64,000 nucleotides of DNA from positions 62,001 through 126,000 of the forward strand of contig NZ_CATNVD010000007.1 in assembly GCF_951230155.1 (NCBI RefSeq), read 5' to 3'. Positions 61,283 through 64,000 of the stretch are shown piece by piece. The notes under the pieces are model-generated. The model did no database searches. It saw nothing but the letters and a program-made list of their open reading frames with translations, and was not told the DNA's origin. The position numbers and the translations under genes were made by a program. This DNA comes from Parablautia sp. Marseille-Q6255. GTDB taxonomy: Bacteria; Bacillota; Clostridia; Lachnospirales; Lachnospiraceae. Positions within the stretch are counted from its first letter, which is position 1; each line of letters begins with the position of its first letter.

Positions 61283-63511
61283 TTATTCTTCTCCAAACAT
61301 CATGTATTCCATATAAAACTCCTGAAAATCCGGATCTGCCGACAGACTGATCTCGGTACTCATCCCGACCAGCGCATCCAGCCTGTCATCTCCCCGGCTG
61401 TCCATCAGATATCTGGCAGCGCCTGAGAGACTGCTGTTTCCTACTGTCCGGATCTTTCCGCGGAATTCCTCCGGGAGCATACCGATCGCGAACGCCTTTT
61501 CCACATCCAGCCGGAAGCCGAAGCCGCCCGCCACGCAGACGTGTGCGACCTGTTCCTTCTCTACTCCGTAACGAAGGAGAAGCGTCTCGATCCCGGCGCG
61601 CACTGCTGCCTTTGCAAGCTGGATCTCCCGTATGTCCTTCTGGGTGAAAACGATATTTTCTCCGCTCTTTGTTGTGGCCAGAGGAAAGCCTTCCTCAAAG
61701 TATTCCTCGTCAAGCAGTCCTGACGGTTCAACGAGCCCGCACCGCACCAGCTCTGCCGCCGTTTCCACAACCCCCGTGCCGCAGATGCCTGCAGGCTCGC
61801 GGTCCTGGATTGTGCGCACGGCGGCCGTATGATCCGCGCCGATCTCCACTGCGCAGATCGCGCCCGGGATACTTCCCGTCCCCCACTCGATATTGCCGCC
61901 TTCAAAAGCGGGGCCTGCCGCGGTCGATGCGGTATAGATCTGCCCGCGCCGTCCGACTGCCATCTCCCCGTTTGTACCGAGGTCGATCAGCATACTGACC
62001 TCATCTGTTTCGTCGAAGCCGCAGGCGTAGAGTCCCGATACAATGTCTCCGCCAACGTATGTCGAGATACCAGGGAGCACGGTGACTTCTGCATCACACA
62101 GATCACTGCCAAACAGTTCGCCAAATGTACTCTTGATAAGACCGATATTGACCGGCGTAAACGGATACACGCCCAGCGTATCGCAATCATATCCCATCAG
62201 CAGATGAACCATTGTCGTATTGGCGCCCACTGCGATCCTGCGCACAGAAGCGGAAGAAACTCCGCTCTCCTGCATCAGTCTGCAAAAGCCGGAGAACAGA
62301 TCCTTGCGGATACTGTTTTTCAGCGCTTCCTTCTTTCCTTCTACAAATGCCTGGATCCGCGAAATGACATCGGCGCCGTACGCACGCTGTCCGTTGATAA
62401 AGGTCACTGTATGCAGGATACGCCCTGTCTCTCCCTCCAGAAGCTCCATTGCGACTGTCGTTGTCCCGATATCGACTGCCACGTCATACCATGCCCTCTC
62501 CGTCTGCGTGCCTCCCTGCATCACTTGCTTTTGCGGCTCTTGTTTTTGCTCTTCCAGTATATCGCCGACCACATCAAACTCTGATTCATCCGGCAGATCG
62601 AGAAGGATCTCCAGATCATCTTTTGGGAAAAGACAGCATGCCAGACGGTATCCGGCTGCAAGCTCTGCTTTATCAAGCGACTTTTTATCTCCTTCGGAAA
62701 TCGGAGCATCCCCCGATAGGATCTTTATGCGGCACTTCCCGCACCGCCCTTTTCCTCCACACGGCGCGCTGATAAAAAAGCCGCTCCGCACGAGTGCATC
62801 CAGCGCCGACTCTCCTTCTTCCAGCAAGATCTTCTCTGTCACATTGCTGCGTGTCACCGTAAGCTCTGTCTTTGGGATATTTCTGTGGCGGCACGTCACA
62901 TTCGGGCAGTTGCGGCAGTCATGCTGCGCTTTGAATATACCTGTATCCTGCGTCAGAATAAAAATCTGGCACGTTGTCTTTACCGGATCATACATATATC
63001 CGCTGCTGATCCCGATCCCGAACCGTTCCTGCAAATGCAGGTATTCCCACGCCACCTTCTGAGATTCCATGGAAATATCCTGCGGCGCCTCCAGCCTTCG
63101 CAGGATCCCTGTCTCATGCTCTGCGCAGACCTTGCGCAGCTGTTTCTGCCAGATTTGCTCCAGAGAAAACAGAGCCGCATCTGCCATTGCATCGCAGAGC
63201 ATCCCGCGCACATAATCTCCTGATGCAAACGCCTGCGTGCTGGCTGCGCTTATGGCCTTTCCTACGCTCGTGACCACATACAGTACCGGCGTGCCTGCCT
63301 TGTATTTTTCTGTCGCTATCTCTTTCGGAAGCTCGCCAAACCCCATCACTCCGACCGGCGAGAGCATTTCCATTACCGACTCATATATCTCCCGGTACTC
63401 ATCGACCACCTCTTCATAGACAGGGCTGTCCTCGTAGCAGTCCATCCCTTTAAGCGTCTCATCGAGTCCGACCTTGGGCTGCAGTCCTTCCAGTTCGTAA
63501 AACCGTTCCAT
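61283..63511 (-). CDS. Corrinoid activation protein: MetH-activation-like + ferredoxin + ASKHA
   Basis: 742 residues. Residues about 1-215 resemble the AdoMet-binding activation domain of MetH (GVMGFGELP, YVVTSVGKAISAAS, FGIGISSGYMYDP) and end in a Cys/His set, HDCRNCPNVTCRH. Next a 2Fe-2S ferredoxin domain (about 225-310; CGGKGRCGKC and a later CC). Then a linker and the ASKHA/DUF4445 ATPase domain (about 345-740; DIGTTTVAME, VGANTTMVHLL, DLGTNGEMAVG, CGTGVVETAAEL). This is the RACE/RamA type that re-reduces Co(II) corrinoid proteins with ATP. Downstream of a corrinoid protein gene, which fits. GGGAGG precedes the ATG. Confidence 0.92.
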   Translation of the reverse strand: MERFYELEGLQPKVGLDETLKGMDCYEDSPVYEEVVDEYREIYESVMEMLSPVGVMGFGELPKEIATEKYKAGTPVLYVVTSVGKAISAASTQAFASGDYVRGMLCDAMADAALFSLEQIWQKQLRKVCAEHETGILRRLEAPQDISMESQKVAWEYLHLQERFGIGISSGYMYDPVKTTCQIFILTQDTGIFKAQHDCRNCPNVTCRHRNIPKTELTVTRSNVTEKILLEEGESALDALVRSGFFISAPCGGKGRCGKCRIKILSGDAPISEGDKKSLDKAELAAGYRLACCLFPKDDLEILLDLPDESEFDVVGDILEEQKQEPQKQVMQGGTQTERAWYDVAVDIGTTTVAMELLEGETGRILHTVTFINGQRAYGADVISRIQAFVEGKKEALKNSIRKDLFSGFCRLMQESGVSSASVRRIAVGANTTMVHLLMGYDCDTLGVYPFTPVNIGLIKSTFGELFGSDLCDAEVTVLPGISTYVGGDIVSGLYACGFDETDEVSMLIDLGTNGEMAVGRRGQIYTASTAAGPAFEGGNIEWGTGSIPGAICAVEIGADHTAAVRTIQDREPAGICGTGVVETAAELVRCGLVEPSGLLDEEYFEEGFPLATTKSGENIVFTQKDIREIQLAKAAVRAGIETLLLRYGVEKEQVAHVCVAGGFGFRLDVEKAFAIGMLPEEFRGKIRTVGNSSLSGAARYLMDSRGDDRLDALVGMSTEISLSADPDFQEFYMEYMMFGEE

Positions 63512-63536
63512 CTCCGTCCTCCCGAATCATGATAAA

Positions 63537-63573
63537 ATCGGCTCCGTATATAATCCTATATCCCGGAGCCGAT
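63537..63573 (-). terminator. Terminator between corrinoid protein and activator genes
   Basis: Minus-strand ATCGGCTCCG (63573-63564) and CGGAGCCGAT (63546-63537), ten pairs, 17-base loop, then TTTTATC. It would limit read-through into the activator gene, giving less activator than corrinoid protein. Confidence 0.7.
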
Positions 63574-63596
63574 CGGTCAGTTCATATCTACTGTGC

Positions 63597-64000
63597 TTAT
63601 GATGCTTTTTTTGCCATTACTGCTTCTTTCGCTTTTTCTGCTGCGCTCGCTGCATCCGGTGTATAGTAGTCTGCACCGATCTGCTGTGCAAATGTGTCAT
63701 TGACCGGAGCGCCGCCTACCATGACGATATATTTATCGCGCAGACCGCGCGTCTTCAGCTCTGTGATCAGATCCTCCATATTCGGCATTGTTGTTGTCAG
63801 CAGAGCAGACATACAGATCACATCAGCGCCTACCTCTTCTGCTTTTTCGATAAATGCTTCCGGAGCTACATCTACTCCCATATCATGAATCTCAAATCCT
63901 GCCCCGCGCAGCATCATGACAACAAGGTTCTTTCCGATATCGTGCAGATCGCCTTTGACCGTTCCGATCACGGCCTTGCCTACCGGCTCGTTTCCGACCT
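63597..64000 (-). CDS. Corrinoid protein of a methyltransferase system, 5' end outside window
   Basis: C-terminal 134 or so residues of a cobalamin-binding carrier (MtbC/MttC/MtgC-like). The B12 motif with the cobalt His is GDLHDIGKNLV; SALLTT and VGGAPVN are the other Rossmann B12 contacts; the end AVMAKKAS is charged. The frame is open to the window edge (GNEPVGKAVIGTV), so the helical cap domain and start lie outside. It carries methyl groups from a substrate-specific methyltransferase, probably encoded further upstream, and is kept active by the next gene. Confidence 0.92.
   Translation of the reverse strand, partial: VGNEPVGKAVIGTVKGDLHDIGKNLVVMMLRGAGFEIHDMGVDVAPEAFIEKAEEVGADVICMSALLTTTMPNMEDLITELKTRGLRDKYIVMVGGAPVNDTFAQQIGADYYTPDAASAAEKAKEAVMAKKAS

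Noticed and set aside
1-64000. CRISPR arrays, tRNA and rRNA genes
   Set aside because: No regularly spaced repeats and no cloverleaf or rRNA motifs were noticed in any intergenic region.

Overview
The window looks like a chromosomal segment of a Gram-positive anaerobe of the Clostridia, most likely Lachnospiraceae. Evidence: mid-GC core genes with strong AGGAGG ribosome sites, TTGACA/TATAAT promoters with 17-base spacers, a leucine T-box ahead of leuS, a CplR/Lsa-like ABC-F gene, HelD, corrinoid-protein and RACE-type activator genes, and group II intron, IS110, ISAs1, IS66 and ISLre2 sequences. No rRNA, tRNA or CRISPR was seen. The assignment is by gene style only.

Layout. 1-5.5 kb (minus): a two-component pair behind a ComEA-like protein, a glycogen debranching enzyme and a small DMT transporter. 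5.6-11.7 kb: argC-argJ-argB-argD divergent from argG, with facing promoters and ARG-box-like sites. 11.8-17.7 kb: HelD, an OGG-like glycosylase, an ABC-F protein with a readable four-segment attenuator leader, an HD hydrolase and a Cys-rich protein. 17.8-28.8 kb: an AraC regulator, a very large RND transporter with a coiled-coil insert, a DUF4430/ECF-S pair, a TIM-barrel isomerase, an S41 protease-like protein, a family 4 UDG and a tyrosine phosphatase.

28.8-46.5 kb is AT-rich and full of mobile DNA. It holds a hydrolase, a GNAT enzyme, transposase scraps, and a catabolic cluster: a ribose-type ABC importer with two near-duplicate binding proteins, a ROK kinase, an amidohydrolase, two tandem M24/creatinase-fold proteins lacking usual metal ligands, and a divergent LacI regulator followed by an arginase-fold protein. 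An IS110 element sits inside the cluster, and a group II intron lies between the arginase-like gene and its probable terminator. I regard this cluster as the best candidate for an undescribed pathway: sugar-type uptake and phosphorylation joined to C-N bond hydrolases.

46.6-52.5 kb: leuS with its T-box, an intact ISAs1 element just upstream of the leuS promoter, and an AAA/PD-(D/E)XK protein. 52.5-61.2 kb: an alpha-glycoside system (two GH31 enzymes, binding protein, two permeases, LacI) with a TTAACCGGTTAA operator in front of both the regulator and the binding protein. 61.3-64 kb: a corrinoid activator with a MetH-activation-like N-terminus and the end of a corrinoid protein gene that leaves the window.
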